From Cenococcum geophilum 1.58 (Eukaryota; Ascomycota; Dothideomycetes; Gloniales; Gloniaceae), in the NCBI GenBank assembly GCA_001692895.1, contig KV748301.1:36748-100747 (forward strand): 64,000 bases of DNA. Reading direction: 5' to 3'. The notes under the pieces are model-generated. The model was not told the origin of the DNA, made no database searches, and was given only the letters and a program-made list of their open reading frames with translations. Of the stretch, positions 39,549 to 51,266 are shown one piece after another. Each line of letters begins with the position of its first letter. Position 1 is the first letter of the stretch. A program made the translations under genes and the position numbers.

Positions 39549-41831
39549 ATGAGCGCATCACGCTCAGCATCTTCTGTGAATGGTCCTACAAGCGACGATG
39601 ACCCTCGTGTAGCTATATATGACCCTCATGCCACCAACTGGGATGATGACGATGAGGAAGATGACAACATGGACTATGTGCCCGCTCCGGAAGACAGCGA
39701 AGAGGAGGACGATGAAGATGGTGGGGGAAACTTCTATGGTATGTTATTAATAAAGCATTATTGCAGTATGGCTAACCGTTTCTCGAAGATGCCGAGGAAA
39801 ACCTAAACGGAATTGAGATAGAGCTTGAGATTACTGAAACGGAGGATCAGTATGGAGATGAAGATAATCAAACACAGTCGAGTAATGTACGCCCACGGCG
39901 ACCAATATACAGTATAGCGCTTCAATCCTACCACAATTAAAACCTTGCTAATTGTGATATAGTTACCCGGGAGCAGACTATGCAATTACTCGGCCATGCA
40001 AGCCTCGGAGGTATATTTACTGCCGATCATCCCTCACTCCGCGGGCGCTTTCTACATGACAATGATGATAACCTGGATAGTGAGCCTGACACAGGATATG
40101 GAGGGGTAGCTCCAAGGCGGAGGCGGGGGCGGGGTAGGAAAGCTTTTCAAAAAGTCCCCAGTGATGAAGGAAGGGAACTCATGGGCTCGGGTACATTTGG
40201 AGCAAATGACCGTCCAGAGGATACAACGAAACGAAAAAAGAAGTTGGCGTACTGCTTAATGCGGAGAGAATTGGGTTTAGGAAGCTTGGGCCGTCAAAAG
40301 AATTCTAACAGGGTGATATCTCAGGGCCTAATTCCGTCATCGAAGGCTGATACTATCATCCACTACAATGCTCGCTGTTATTCTGGTCAATTCTCTAATG
40401 ATGGTAACTTTTTCTTCTCCTGCGCTCAAGACTTTCGTGTTCGGATGTACGAAACATCAAACCCCTACAACTGGAAATACTATAAAGTAAGGAGTAGGGC
40501 TATTATGACCATCTTCATTATCTAACACAGCCATTAGACTGTCGTGTACCCATACGGTCAATGGACCATTACCGATGCGTCGCTTAGCCCCGACAATCGA
40601 TTTCTAGCGTACAGCTCTATTAGAAGCATTGTATGCTTAGCACCTACGGACCCAGGAGAGGATTCAGAGCCATTCCTGTTAGACTTTGCTAATCTGGGAA
40701 CCGGAAACAGGCGAGGTTTCCGTGCCTATCCTTATTTTGGGGTAACTCCAACATATATCTGTAATGTGCCGCTCTTGATCTAACGCTCCCAATAGATCTG
40801 GTCTCTTCGGTTCTCCGGCGATGGTAAAGAGATCGTAGCAGGTACAGGAGACAACTCGGTATATGTCTACGACATAGAGAAAAGGCAGTCGATTCTCCGA
40901 ATTCCAGGCCATGATGAGCATGTTAATGCTGTGTGTTTCGGCGATCCCCAGTCGCCTCATATTCTATACTCCGGCTCAGATGACACAACACTCAAAGTGT
41001 GGGACCGCCGAAGTATGGGCGATGGACGAGAAGCTGGTGTATTTCTTGGCCACACAGAAGGACTAACGTACGTCGATAGTAAAGGTGATGGAAGGTATGT
41101 TCTTAGTAACGGCAAAGACCAAACAGCGAAACTTTGGGATCTACGGAAGATGATGAGTAAGGATAAAGCCGACCAAATTGACGTTGGTGCTTACACAACA
41201 AATTTCGAATATCGCAGCAATGCGTACGACGAGGATGACTATAGGCCTCATCCGTATGATTGTTCATTAGTGACCTTCCGAGGTCACCGGGTTTTAAAGA
41301 CGCTCATTAGATGCCATTTCTCACCGCCAGGTAGTACAGATGCACGGTACGTATACTCGGGTAGCTACGACGGCTCGGTATATATTTGGAATCTGGACGC
41401 CACTTTGGCTGGTAAAGTAGATGTTTTAAAGGCCACTCGCAATTCGCGACCAAGGGATCCTGGCTTACTTGCTGAAACGTACGATTTTATTGGACGTAAT
41501 GGGAGTACCTGGCAGACCTGCGTCAGAGATGCAAGCTGGCATCCTGACGCTCCTGTTATTGCAGGTTAGTATCTCTTGTAATTATATACAAGATTTGAGC
41601 AGATCAATGCTAATATGGTTCGATCCAGCAACGTCTTGGAATGGATGGGGAACGTCTCAAGGTACCTGTACCGTGCACACCTGGAATGATGGCACGGAAG
41701 ATGGAGAAAAACTAGGAAAGAGAGTTAATGCGCAGCTCGAACACGACGAACGGCTATACTGGTCCTCAACCTACATGGGTACAAGTCCGAGACGAGGAAT
41801 CTTCGATGAAGATGACGACTTAATCGGATAA
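39549..41831 (+). CDS. WD40-repeat protein, DCAF11/LEC14B type
   Basis: Exons 39549-39738, 39789-39911, 39963-40486, 40538-40741, 40796-41564 and 41629-41831 sum to 2,013 nt, giving a 670-residue protein in frame throughout. The start is the first ATG in frame; the ORF upstream of it has no ATG. The N-terminus is acidic (DDDDEEDDNMDY). TREQTMQLLG leads into the basic patch RRRRGRGRK, then WD40 repeats with WD-type ends such as LKVWDRR, AKLWDLRK and VYIWNLD. LEC14B/DCAF11 proteins are substrate receptors of CUL4-DDB1 ubiquitin ligases; that role is inferred from family resemblance. Introns are 50-64 nt with good branch points. It is convergent with the Sec61 gamma gene. Confidence 0.93.
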
Positions 41832-42244
41832 ATGTTAGCAGAAGATATGGATTAATACACAAGCGGCATATTTAGGCGCTTGTTCTCCAACGCCTTATTG
41901 CCTCTCTCAGGTTCGAAAATGCGTTGGATGCAGGAAAGTTTTTCCATGGTTTCATTTGACGCCAAATCCCCCTAGGTATATGAACGATAACACTCATAAA
42001 TATGAAGGAGAGTCTGCGCCGCGCAGACGCTGAATCAACCGATCAATTCAAGCGAACTCCCGCTTTCCCAATGAATAAAAGTTATAGTACAGCCATGATC
42101 CGCCCTTTTGAGTATGATGCAGTCGCAGTCGCCACCCTCCTTTCCACAGATGCCCTTCCGACCAAGTATCCGCGGCGATGTTACGCGACAAAACAAAAGT
42201 TATCCTATCCTCTCCTCTCCACTCCTTCCCCTGACGTGATGATA
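41832..42244. other. Convergent intergenic region
   Basis: About 410 bp shared by the 3' ends of the WD40 and Sec61 gamma genes. It presumably holds both 3' UTRs. The ORFs here (42002-42262 + and 42048-42296 -) lack homology or support. Confidence 0.6.
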
Positions 42245-42562
42245 CTACGATCCCCCAACTAGAATATTGTTGACGGGAATGTGAACTGTTGCGCAACCAT
42301 CAATTAATGAGCTCCTGGATGAGATGCGACAGACGAACCCAGTTTTACAATGTATCCGATGACACCCATAATAACGAAGCCAACACCAACAGCTATAAGA
42401 CCAAACTTAGCTTGAGTTTCAGCGTAAAAGAGCAAAGGACGCACCCTGGGATATCTTGATGAACTCGCGCTTGTCAGGCTTTGTGCACCGGTTGATAAAT
42501 TGCATGCCATCCTTCAGGAATTCTTGAGGAATATCGGCAATCTCTTTGAGTTGGTCGGCCAT
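42245..42562 (-). CDS. SSS1: Protein translocation channel subunit Sec61 gamma (SSS1/SecE family)
   Basis: Minus-strand exons 42562-42445, 42392-42339 and 42285-42245 sum to 213 nt, giving 70 residues, the usual length of the family. The N-terminus MADQLKEIADIPQEFLKDGM is cytosolic. The segment after KISQ (AVGVGFVIMGVIGYIVKL) is the single transmembrane helix, and the end HIPVNNILVGGS is the family signature. Sec61 gamma clamps the Sec61/SecY channel in the ER membrane and is essential in yeast. Introns are 52 and 53 nt. No single uninterrupted ORF shows the gene; the exon joins are supported by phase and by the conserved protein. Divergent from the RRM gene. Confidence 0.96.
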
Positions 42563-43494
42563 TTTGAAAAAGGTTTTGCTGTTCGAGTGGAATTGGATGG
42601 TGGTGAAGAAGTAGGAGTCCTACAGTTTTCGGAGTAGGAGCCAGATTGCCACAGAGTCGGAGAAATCGGCGCACCGAAACTTGCGGAGCTGAGCCGCAAC
42701 CCCAGCTCGACTTCAGCACGCTTCTCACTCGTCGATCTCTCCTATCCACACTACAGCTTATCGAGGTACCCTACCTTCCTCTCAGCACCTCGAATGATTC
42801 CACTGATTTGTTTAGGGCCGCCAAGTAACCAACTACGACAGTGGTATCCGTTGCGGAGTTGAGTAAACGCTGGTTGGAGAAGGGACTGGAGGCCATCTTT
42901 TGCATCAGCCTCGCGCGTTGACGCTTAATCTCTGCTGCTTTCCATCACCCCCTACTCTGCTGCACTTTCTCTGGCATAGCTGGCAGCTGTTTGTCTCGCC
43001 GCCCTCTTCACCTGTTCATATCACCTATTCTGGGTATACAGTGCGCAAGGCCTGTCAAGCGCAAGCGCAGAGCAGCTTCATCTTTCCCATCCTGTTTACT
43101 TTCATCCTCCGCATCTGCCAGGGGCGATCGGATCTTAACGCTATCTCGCATTTGAGCGATATTTTAAGGATTTGTTTTTGCTGCAGCCTTCTAGAGGAAG
43201 TGTACGTATCTCCGCCTAACTCTCTTTCCATGTACCAACTCTACGCTGGCGCACCTCAACCATCTATCAGAATCTCGCCTTGGCGGCTTGCGATGGGCAA
43301 TGCGCGTAGCAGACTGTGTGCAACTCTCTTTTCTAGCTCGCTGATTCAATATTCCCGCAATACAGACATGTACCTTCACTTGTAGCCTCGAGTCCAAAAA
43401 GCAGTATCTACGAGCCAATCAAAGAGAGGGTTTCTCTCTTCACATTCACCCATCGTACCTAGCCTAATCGATTACTCATTGATCCTCTCGTACA
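42563..43494. promoter_or_regulatory. Divergent promoter region, Sec61 gamma and RRM gene
   Basis: 932 bp between two divergent starts. Pyrimidine-rich stretches lie just upstream of the RRM start (TTTCTCTCTTCACATTCACC near 43430), a common feature of ascomycete core promoters. The long ORF at 42900-43385 has no ATG at its start and no recognisable domain, so it is not called. No specific factor site can be assigned. Confidence 0.5.
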
Positions 43495-45081
43495 ATGGCT
43501 GACGAAGATAATTTCGACATCGACATCTATGGTGACGACACCAGCCCCGATTACCAGCAAGACAATACTCAAGCTAGTAGTGATGTGAAACACGACAGCA
43601 CAACAGAAATGCAGACAGACTCTCACTATGATGAGTCCGCACAGATGAATGGAGAGAGCAAAGGAGATGCGGGCACCCCTTTGGCTAAACAAGAAAATGG
43701 TCATGGCGAAGGCACTAACGGAAACACTCAGAGCAACGACACGCAGCAAATATCAAGTACCGGGGGCTCTGCACACAACCAGCTACAACCTCCTAAGCAT
43801 GCGCCAATACAACAAGGAATGAAACGGAAACAGGGTGACGATGATCGCCCCATCGACCCAGGCGCTTCATCAGCGTTGCTTATTAGCGACCTTCATTGGT
43901 GGACGAATGAAGATGATGTGAGGGGGTGGGCAAATCAAAGTGGGTGCGAAGATGAGCTTGTTGATGTGACGTTCAATGAGCACAAAGTCAACGGTAAAAG
44001 CAAAGGGTAAGTCTTGAACCATTTTCACTGATGGTACTTTCGGCGAAGACCTCTTGCAACCATCTTTATTCCGAGTCCTGAAGTCACTACGATAAATTAT
44101 GCCAGCCAGCTCGAGAGCAACTCTGCGCTGTAGAACTGTACCCTTTTCACCCCTCGCAGCCTTCTCTTTCCTTTCTATAACCTCGACTAACATTCACCTC
44201 CCACAGCCAGGTATTCGTTGAGATGTCCTCCCCTCAGGCTGCGACGGCACTAAAACATACCCTCGAATCCTTCGGTCAAGGCCAGCAGCATGTCAAAAAA
44301 CCATCAGCCGTCTTCCACCCAGCCCATATCAATCCTTATCGGACACTGCCAAAAGACGTACCCGGCCGCAAAGAAGGTGGTAGGCAAGACAACCGCTCTA
44401 ACTCCGGAAATTTTAGCGGTAACAATCAGGGCGGAGGCCAAGGAGGCATGCAGCAGAACAACTTCAATAACCAGGGTGGGAGCTTTCGAGGTGGGAGAGG
44501 AAACTTCCAGAATCGCAACGGTGCTGGCGGCATGGGCGGGCAGATGGGCGGATTCCAGAATCGCAACTTCTCGAGTCCTGTGGGTAGTATAGGCGTGGGT
44601 GGATATGGAGCACCTGGTCCTATGGGAGGATTCAGCGCTTCTCCCATGGGCGGAATGAACCAGTTTGGTAACTTCGGAAGGGGGGGAAACATGATGGGCG
44701 GCATGCGCGGTGGCATGCCTCAGAACCGCGGCGGTAGAGGTGGGATGGGCGGCATGATGGGTGGGATGGGCATGGGAGGTATGGGCATGGGAATGCCAGG
44801 AATGNCCATGGGAGGTATGGGAGCCAATATGGGAATGATGGGTGGGATGGGTATGGCTTTTTCTCGTTTGTTACCCCTGTTCCAAAAGAGAACCGTGTAC
44901 TTCCTAGTGGATATAGAGGATTTTGATAGCTCTTTGCTAACTATTCTTCATAGGTCCAGGCGGTTTCGGCGGCAGTGCACAACCTCACTTTAACCCGGCA
45001 TTCTTCAACCAAGCACAACAAGGCGGGGGAGGAGGTGACAACTGGAATCCACATGGTGCGAAGAGGCCACGGCCCGAGTGA
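43495..45081 (+). CDS. RRM protein, CPSF6/CFIm68-like, with a Gly/Met-rich tail
   Basis: Exons 43495-44006, 44207-44850 and 44954-45081 sum to 1,284 nt, giving 427 residues. The acidic, Asn/Gln-rich N-terminus begins MADEDNFDIDIYGDD. One RRM (ALLISDLHWWTNEDDVRGW through NGKSKGQVFVEM) resembles human CPSF6, where the WWT-type first strand and NGQSKG are typical. Residues about 240-390 are rich in RGG, GGM and NNQGG repeats, and the C-terminus KRPRPE looks like a nuclear signal. CPSF6/7 are subunits of cleavage factor Im in mRNA 3'-end formation; the function is inferred. Intron 1 is long (200 nt). An N at 44805 falls in the Gly/Met repeats. Confidence 0.9.
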
Positions 45082-45823
45082 ACATGCTCTCTCTACCCTG
45101 ACCAAAACATGTATCATTTTGCGAAACCCACTCCCTCGCATTGAAATTACTTCAAGCGGAAGGAAAATTCTAACGGCTCTTATTTGGAGGAGTACTGAAA
45201 TGCAGGTAAGGTATGGACGGGAAATGGGTTTTTATTCCCACCAGCTCCTTATTCCTCGCGGCGCAATGGGAGTGCTAGGCGAACTGAATTTAGGGACATT
45301 CACTTTTTTCAATACGAAAATTTATTACTTTCTTTTCTTGTTTGTGGTACTGTATTTTATGGAGACACGCTCAGCGGTGACACGTATACTGCGCTGTGAC
45401 ATGTATGGGTGGCGGTTTTAGCCTCTTCCATTTATTGGATTCTTGCGTCGTTGGAATGATCTGGTCTGGATAGAAATACTGGGCGCTTGGTGGATAATGA
45501 GTCTTATTCGTGTACGTGTAATATATATTCACCGATGGTCAAAAGATGGTACTTTTCAGCATCATAAAGATCAAGAGGTTCCCTCGACCAGGTAATAGCA
45601 ACTGTTAACAATCAATCACTAACTCGAGCGAGCAGAGAGTCATTCACGAGTTTGGTGTTACAAATTCCGATTTTCTGAGTTTCGGTTTTAACTCTAGAAT
45701 AAATAAAGGCCACTGCTGGCCCAAGAAGAACCGCCACATCGACCTCAGAGCCTCACTAATTCATCTTCCCTCTCTCTATTCTAAAATCTCTAGTTACTAT
45801 CCTTGAAAAAGCCTGGCATCACC
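45082..45823. other. Intergenic region between the RRM and ankyrin genes
   Basis: About 740 bp without a supportable gene. It presumably holds the 3' UTR of the RRM gene and, near 45760-45795, a pyrimidine-rich stretch (TTCCCTCTCTCTATTC) that suits the core promoter of the ankyrin gene. The ORF at 44975-45421 is a shadow. Confidence 0.5.
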
Positions 45824-46749
45824 ATGGAGGACATCGTTAGCGCCGCCCAAACCAACGATCTGGACAAGCTTCGTCAATTCCTGGACCTGGAGAGAGCGCA
45901 GAACCCCCAGCTCGAGGACGGCATAAATAAGTCAACCAAGGCAATGCAAGCCGCATGCCATGCAGCCGCGCGCTACAATCACCCCGCGGCACTTGATCTA
46001 CTCCTCGATAGCGGCTGTTGGATTGACCATAGTAAGCACATTACGCCGACTGTATCTCTGTAAAGGCGCTGACTGATTTTCAAATATCAGATACCATAGT
46101 CTCGGCTTCGACCGGGAACAGCAAAGAGGTCTTCGATTCCCTTATTGCTCGTGGCTGGGACATTAGCTAGGGTATCGGTCATATAGGAGAGACGCTAAGG
46201 TAAGCCGCCCTCCGAATGCCCGCCCAGCAAGACTGTCTGACATGGCTCGTAATCAGCTTGTACGTTGGAGACGACAATCTGGACATGGTTCAATTCTTGC
46301 TTTCGCGCGGTGCCGATCCAAATTCAAACCATACAAGCGGAATGTCCAGAGCGCTTGAACTAGCTGCGTTTCGTTCTTCGATCCCGGTCCTTGACGCTCC
46401 CTTGAATGCTGGCGCAGTGTTGAAGGGGCGTTCGGCGCTGCCTAATGCGGCTGGGTATAGAAGGACCGACGTAGTCGCTTACCTGCTAGATCGAGGAGCT
46501 GCGTTCTCTAGTATGTCGGGGTTGTCCGGAATCTTATTGATGGCGCTAGAGCGGGGGGTCGAGAATGCGCTTTGTGAGGCAGCATGGCGGGGACAGCCAG
46601 CGGTGGTAAAGCTGTTGCTCGAACAGGGTGCGGATGCTAATGTTAGAGACATAAACGGCAGGTCTACGTTAGAGCTTGCCGAGACGGAGGGACACGAGTC
46701 CTGCATTGGCGTTCTGAACGAGTATGCTAGGTCACGATTAGAGGAATAA
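45824..46749 (+). pseudogene. Ankyrin-repeat protein with an in-frame TAG
   Basis: The start CACCATGG at 45821 has an ideal context. Exons 45824-46031, 46091-46199 and 46257-46749 sum to 810 nt in frame, a 269-residue ankyrin-repeat protein apart from one TAG codon at 46168-46170 in exon 2. Ankyrin units include HPAALDLLLDSGCWID, DMVQFLLSRGADPN, RTDVVAYLLDRGA and QPAVVKLLLEQGADANVRD. Small proteins of this kind are common in ascomycetes and usually have no known role. A CAG to TAG change fits RIP leaking from the transposon 45 bp downstream, but a sequencing error or a shorter product is possible. Everything else in the frame is clean. Confidence 0.8.
46168..46170 (+). other. Premature TAG in the ankyrin gene
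   Basis: In frame between DIS and GIGHIGETL of the conceptual protein. Surrounding codons are intact and both flanking introns have proper splice sites. Confidence 0.75.
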
Positions 46750-47220
46750 TCATGTCGAGGGATCTCAGCTGCAGAAGGTCGACTGGCCTATCCAGGCTTG
46801 CCAATCATTCAACGAGGCTTTAATATTAAATTGAATTGAATGCCAAGACTTAATCAATTCAATCAATTGAGAGCTCGCGGGCTTGGCAACGCATTCAATC
46901 TAGAGGTCCTAATTAAATTAAGTTGATTGAAAATATTAAAGCTTCTAATATTATATAAAAATATACTAAAGTTTACATGCAGTAATACCCTGAACCTTAT
47001 TTTTCTTTGTCTTCCTTACTAAAGAAAGTTTATCCGAGTATTACCCGTTATTTATACCGTTATATTGCGGCCTAAGTCTTAGAGGTAAGTAGAGTTTTAC
47101 TACTAGATTCGCCTATTAATAATATTAATTCTATTATTCCTATAGCTTCTAACGCGTTGGATAATAGCCAAATTAATACCTTAATCCTTTCTACTGCTCG
47201 TTCTAATCCTACCGCACTTA

Positions 47221-47531
47221 TCCCATGTGCCGTTGATAAAGGTGCTACGGTAAGTAAACCAACCAGATCGTCTAGATCAAGGCTCGCCTTGGCAAAATGA
47301 AGCTGTAGATTTAATCAAGCAATTGCTCGTCGATATCGTGATAATAAAGCTCCAAATTGATATATATTGACTCTGTCATCGCCTAATACAATCCAGATAG
47401 TCTTTTCCAGCAAGGTCCTCGCATGCAGAGCGGTATTTTGCAGAGATACTCTGGTAAATTAGAGACGCGTGTTAATGTTTTGGTGTTCGCGCACGGGCCA
47501 CATTTGCGTGGCACCTTGACGGCGCATGGGA
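47221..47531. mobile_element. M2: TA-flanked MITE, family M
   Basis: 311 bp with terminal inverted repeats TCCCATGTGCCGTTGATAAA (left) and GACGGCGCATGGGA (right), flanked by TA on both sides. It is not RIP-mutated although its host is. It shares ends and interior motifs (AACCAACCA; GTGTTCGC followed by ACGG and CCA) with the copy at 59875-60168. TA duplication suggests mobilisation by a Tc1/mariner-type transposase; none is seen in the window. Confidence 0.8.
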
Positions 47532-47945
47532 TAAATGTATATTTAGCCTTATAGACTTACTCCTTGCTACTAATCGCGCCCGACTACAATCTAATATAAT
47601 TAGAGCTTTAATAGCGGTAGGATCGTGGGATAAGGAAGGTATAATTAATATAGTAGATAGGCAGTTAAAGCGCCTATAGAAGGAAGGGACAGGATATATA
47701 CTATAGGAAGGCGACTTAATATTATACTAAGACTCGCGATAGGCCTATATTAAGAGGGGCAAAAGGAACGCTGGTAGAAAATAATCTAGGCGTCGCTAGG
47801 TAGGTCCTCCTGCATTAATACTATACTAAGACTTATAATAAATACTAACTACTACGCTAGTTAAATTTAGTTACAACCGTTATAATATTAATTTAATTAA
47901 TCAAGCCCTCTATTTACAAAGCTTTTAATTCAACCAACTCGAGGC

Positions 47946-48509
47946 CAGGGTTGCAAATCAATCAACTCAACTCAACTGGGGCTTCAAATTGATTGAATTG
48001 AAAGCTTTGTAAGCAGAGAACTTAGTTGATTGAATTGATTGAATCAATATTGAAGTCTTGGCAACTGGTTCAACTGAGTTTAACTGGTGTAGTAGTCAGC
48101 AACTATCACGAGTTCCTGGCATAGAGCTGATGCAGGACGACCTATCTAACAACGCCTGAATCATTTCCTATTGCCCTTCCTGTTGCCTGGCTCTCAATAT
48201 AGGTCTATCACAAGTCTTGGCATGGTGTTGGCTCACCTGACAGAGTAAACAATGGGCGATGCTTAGGTAAACTATTTTTGGTGGGCGAGAATAAGGAGAA
48301 TAAGATTTAGAGCATTACTCTATGTAAACTCTAGTAATATTTTCTATATAATATCAAAGCTTCAATATTCTTTAATCAACTTAACTTAATCAGAGCCTCC
48401 AAATTGATTGAATTGCCAAGCCAGCGAAACCCCAGTTGGTTGAATTGATTGAGTCTTGGCACCCAACTCAACTCAATATTGAAGTCTCGTTGATTGATTT
48501 GCAACCCTG
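47946..48509. mobile_element. Nested hAT MITE
   Basis: 564 bp with ends CAGGGTTGCAAATCAATCAA and its reverse complement, and an 8-bp duplication CTCGAGGC (47938-47945 and 48510-48517). It is inserted near the right end of the larger hAT element and is related to it, since its subterminal sequence resembles 46800-46980. It is too small for a transposase and is not RIP-mutated. Confidence 0.88.
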
Positions 48510-48560
48510 CTCGAGGCGTCAATTGAATTGAATTGAATGATTGACAAGCCTGGGCCTATC

Positions 48561-51266
48561 AATAGCACAGTATAGCTCCCTCGCCTTTTGGACAAGAACA
48601 GTGCCCGAATAAATTAGTCGTTCTTTACCTCATAAATCACCGATTTCAGTCAAATCTAATCGCGACATACCATCTTATTGGTATGAACTGCCTAGTGCTG
48701 TTCAAAAAGAGACCGTCGTGCGGGAGCTATTCTCACCCCTGAAGCAGGGCAACGAACTGCAGATTCGCATCCCGTATCTACTTTGTATTGTAAACATACA
48801 AAGATATTGTGGCCTCAGGGGTACCATTATATACGACCTTACTTCAAACTAGAAGGAGGGGGGGGGAAGGGAGACTGTGAAAAATGACGTTGTTCGCGCC
48901 TGATAAGGGTTTGGTGCTCTACAAGAAGCGGTCAATTACGTAGGGAGGAATGATGAGAGTGACCTTACATCCAGTGAACTGATAAATGACCACACTGATA
49001 TCGATGGCTTCATATCTCTGGAAGTGTGGGAAATGAGGCAAGGATGGAGTATTGGAGTATGGGTATTTGTTAAAGGCGTATGACAGGGTTGACAGGACAG
49101 CGCAAGGATTTACGACAGAGGACCGAACCTCGTCTCTCATCGCCGAATACATCTATTCTCCATCTTTGCTTTTCTCGAGTCATTCACTGCTTAATCTCTC
49201 CATCCGCACTGATACAGGGATCAATACAGTACGCAGATGCCTCTCGCTTGTACTTGGGACATTGCTCATTATCGGTGCGGTCAGGCCGCGTAACAATGGA
49301 AGTCTATTCATTAGCGTAGTCGGAAAATTGTACCCACGAGGCCAACGTTCAAGGTCGTTGCTAGAGGGCATTCTTTATTGACATGGTCTGAAGATGGACT
49401 AGGCAATTGTGGCCGGTATTGTAGGTCGAAAAGGTGGCTAAGAAAGCAGAAACGCTCTTTAGGAAGGGGGGCACAGAAAAAGGTATGTCGAGTTGGACGT
49501 GACACCTCGAGTCCCAGCGGAGGAGGTCGCTAACCCTATGCATCGCTACTGTTGTTCCTCTCTCGTACAGAACCATAGCACAGGAGTAAGGTCCACCGAG
49601 AGCAGTTATGAGAGCTTGTGCTTACTCCTTTGTCGGTGTCCTGCACAAACGCTGTAAGGTGTCAGCGTGAGGCAATGAAACGGAACCTGCCGTAGCAACC
49701 CCGGTCAGCTCAACCAGTAGGAGCCCAAAGTCTGCCTGCCGGCCATAACTGGACTTGATTCCATCAGTAGGTTACTCTTCTATCCCCTCATTCACTCGTC
49801 CCTCCACAGGAATATCCCTGTGGGTTAGGATTTCCAGACTTGCGGCGAGGTGATCAAGCATAGCCAGAGAGTATGGGAACATAAGGAGGCATAACGAAAG
49901 GTGGAACGATCCGGCCTTACCCCCGCTGATCTTTCGCCCTTTCACTTGCTGTCAGCGCAATGACACAATTCTCAGGCTGAGACTGAATTCAATCATGGTT
50001 CTGGAGTTCTCTGAGATATTTCGGATGTTCATGAACGCACAGTTTGGTAGCTTGGCCAGTGTTCTGGTCCCACAAGGGTAGATAGAAGAGAGAGATGGCC
50101 GACGGGAGAACTCTGACATAGTGTGATTAGCCGACCGCATAGAGTCGCAGGTTTTCTGCCTGTTTCCATTACCTGTATGGGTGCAATGCAGGCGCCTGAG
50201 CTAAATTCGTTATCTAGCGACGTCGGTTTTTCACTGGGATTGAGCGCTTCGCGCTCTGACTCCCCCTGATTGGTCAGCGAGAGAGCCCGCGATCCAGAGC
50301 GAGGTCCCTAGGAGAGAAGGCAAAGCGCGCGGCGCGGTCGCAAGACGGCGGGGGTTCGCGAGCGAGCGAGGGCGTGCCGAAGCGGTTGAAACAGAAACGG
50401 GCGACGACGACAACAATGCGATGCGCGATGGGGCCGCTCGTGTTGAGGCCAAGTCTCCGCCAGTCTATTTTTGGATGCCCTGTCCAACGTCTGCACCTCG
50501 CCGCGCGGTAACAAGACGCCGCACCTCGTTCACCCTTCCTGAGTGGCTGCTCTTGTGTGACTCCCCTTGCACTCCATCGTATGTAGCTGCACCCACGGGC
50601 GTCCATTCTCCGCCAATGTCGAGCTTCGTCCGAGCAATAGCACGCACTTGTTCGGTATCGTAGTTGCTCCGACGGTTGAATCTAGTATCGTGCATGGTGG
50701 GTATGTTCGAGGGTCCCAGCAACCTGCGTATCGTTACTCTGTAACCTCTGTAGCATTACTCTTCTGAAGTCAGCCACCTGTGGGGTGGACTCAGAACTAG
50801 GCTAAAATATCAGGAAAGGCCTGGTAGAAGATGGTATGTGATGGCGTTCGTGGATAATTCGTGGGAATCAATAAAGCAACGGCGAGATAGGGCTGTCATG
50901 CTTCTAATCATGCTATACCCAGGCTAGGCCAAGGTGGGCGGCCTATGTCAGTTAGGTTTCGTGTAGTTGCCGAAGCGCTTCAGCCACAGGTACTGGGGTC
51001 CGCAGAGACTTCTTCCTTGCGGTTTATGTTCAGAAGCATGTCTTCAGGATATCAAACTTAATAATGAAATGAGTAGTGAGCGGCACCCGCGCTGAATGTC
51101 TAATCGGGTTAGTGTGCGAGACCGCCGCGTGTGCCAGGATTCTAATGCTATCCACCCCACCGTCCTTATCCTAAGAACTTAAAACCCATTAGCTCCGGCA
51201 GGTTTCGCGAAAAGGTGATTTTGAATCGAATTCGGTGTGCCTACTCGGGCCAATTCGATTGAGACG
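48561..51266. other. Gene-free interval between the hAT element and the F-box gene
   Basis: About 2.7 kb of normal composition. Many short overlapping ORFs lie on both strands (for example 49052-49381 + and 49361-49576 -), but none has a recognisable domain or splice-consistent extension. A G-run lies near 48857. A GC-rich patch at about 50230-50720 is listed separately. No tRNA or other RNA gene was recognised. Confidence 0.6.
50465..50722 (-). CDS. Hypothetical small protein, doubtful
   Basis: An 85-codon minus-strand ORF in a GC-rich patch. Its product would be charged, starting MLGPSNIPTMHDTRFNRRSN and including LDIGGEWTPVGAATYDG. It overlaps ORFs in other frames (50274-50606 - and 50421-50663 +), as is expected in GC-rich DNA where stops are rare. 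No family was recognised. It may be a fragment of a decayed gene or no gene at all. Confidence 0.2.
   Translation of the reverse strand: MLGPSNIPTMHDTRFNRRSNYDTEQVRAIARTKLDIGGEWTPVGAATYDGVQGESHKSSHSGRVNEVRRLVTARRGADVGQGIQK

Larger units (their letters stand above)
46793..48552. mobile_element. hAT-type DNA transposon relic
   Basis: 1,760 bp bounded by CAGGCTTGCCAATCATTCAA on the left and its near-perfect reverse complement on the right, with an 8-bp target-site duplication GGCCTATC (46785-46792 and 48553-48560). The CAG...CTG ends and 8-bp duplication are hAT hallmarks. The interior (46960-47220 and 47534-47937) is TA-rich and mutated, and no transposase motif could be read. Two smaller elements are nested in it. 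It lies 35 bp after the ankyrin stop codon. Confidence 0.9.

Noticed and set aside
39803-39985. Minus ORF over the WD40 gene's second exon and intron
   Set aside because: It is antisense to an exon model that keeps frame over all six exons.
42002-42262. 86-codon plus ORF overlapping the Sec61 gamma 3' exon
   Set aside because: It is antisense to the conserved HIPVNNILVGGS exon and has no features of its own.
42900-43385. 161-codon plus-strand ORF upstream of the RRM gene
   Set aside because: It has no ATG at its start, no domain, and lies in the promoter/5' UTR region of a well-supported gene.
44426-44716. 96-codon minus ORF rich in proline
   Set aside because: It is a shadow of the Gly/Met-rich coding repeats of the RRM gene.
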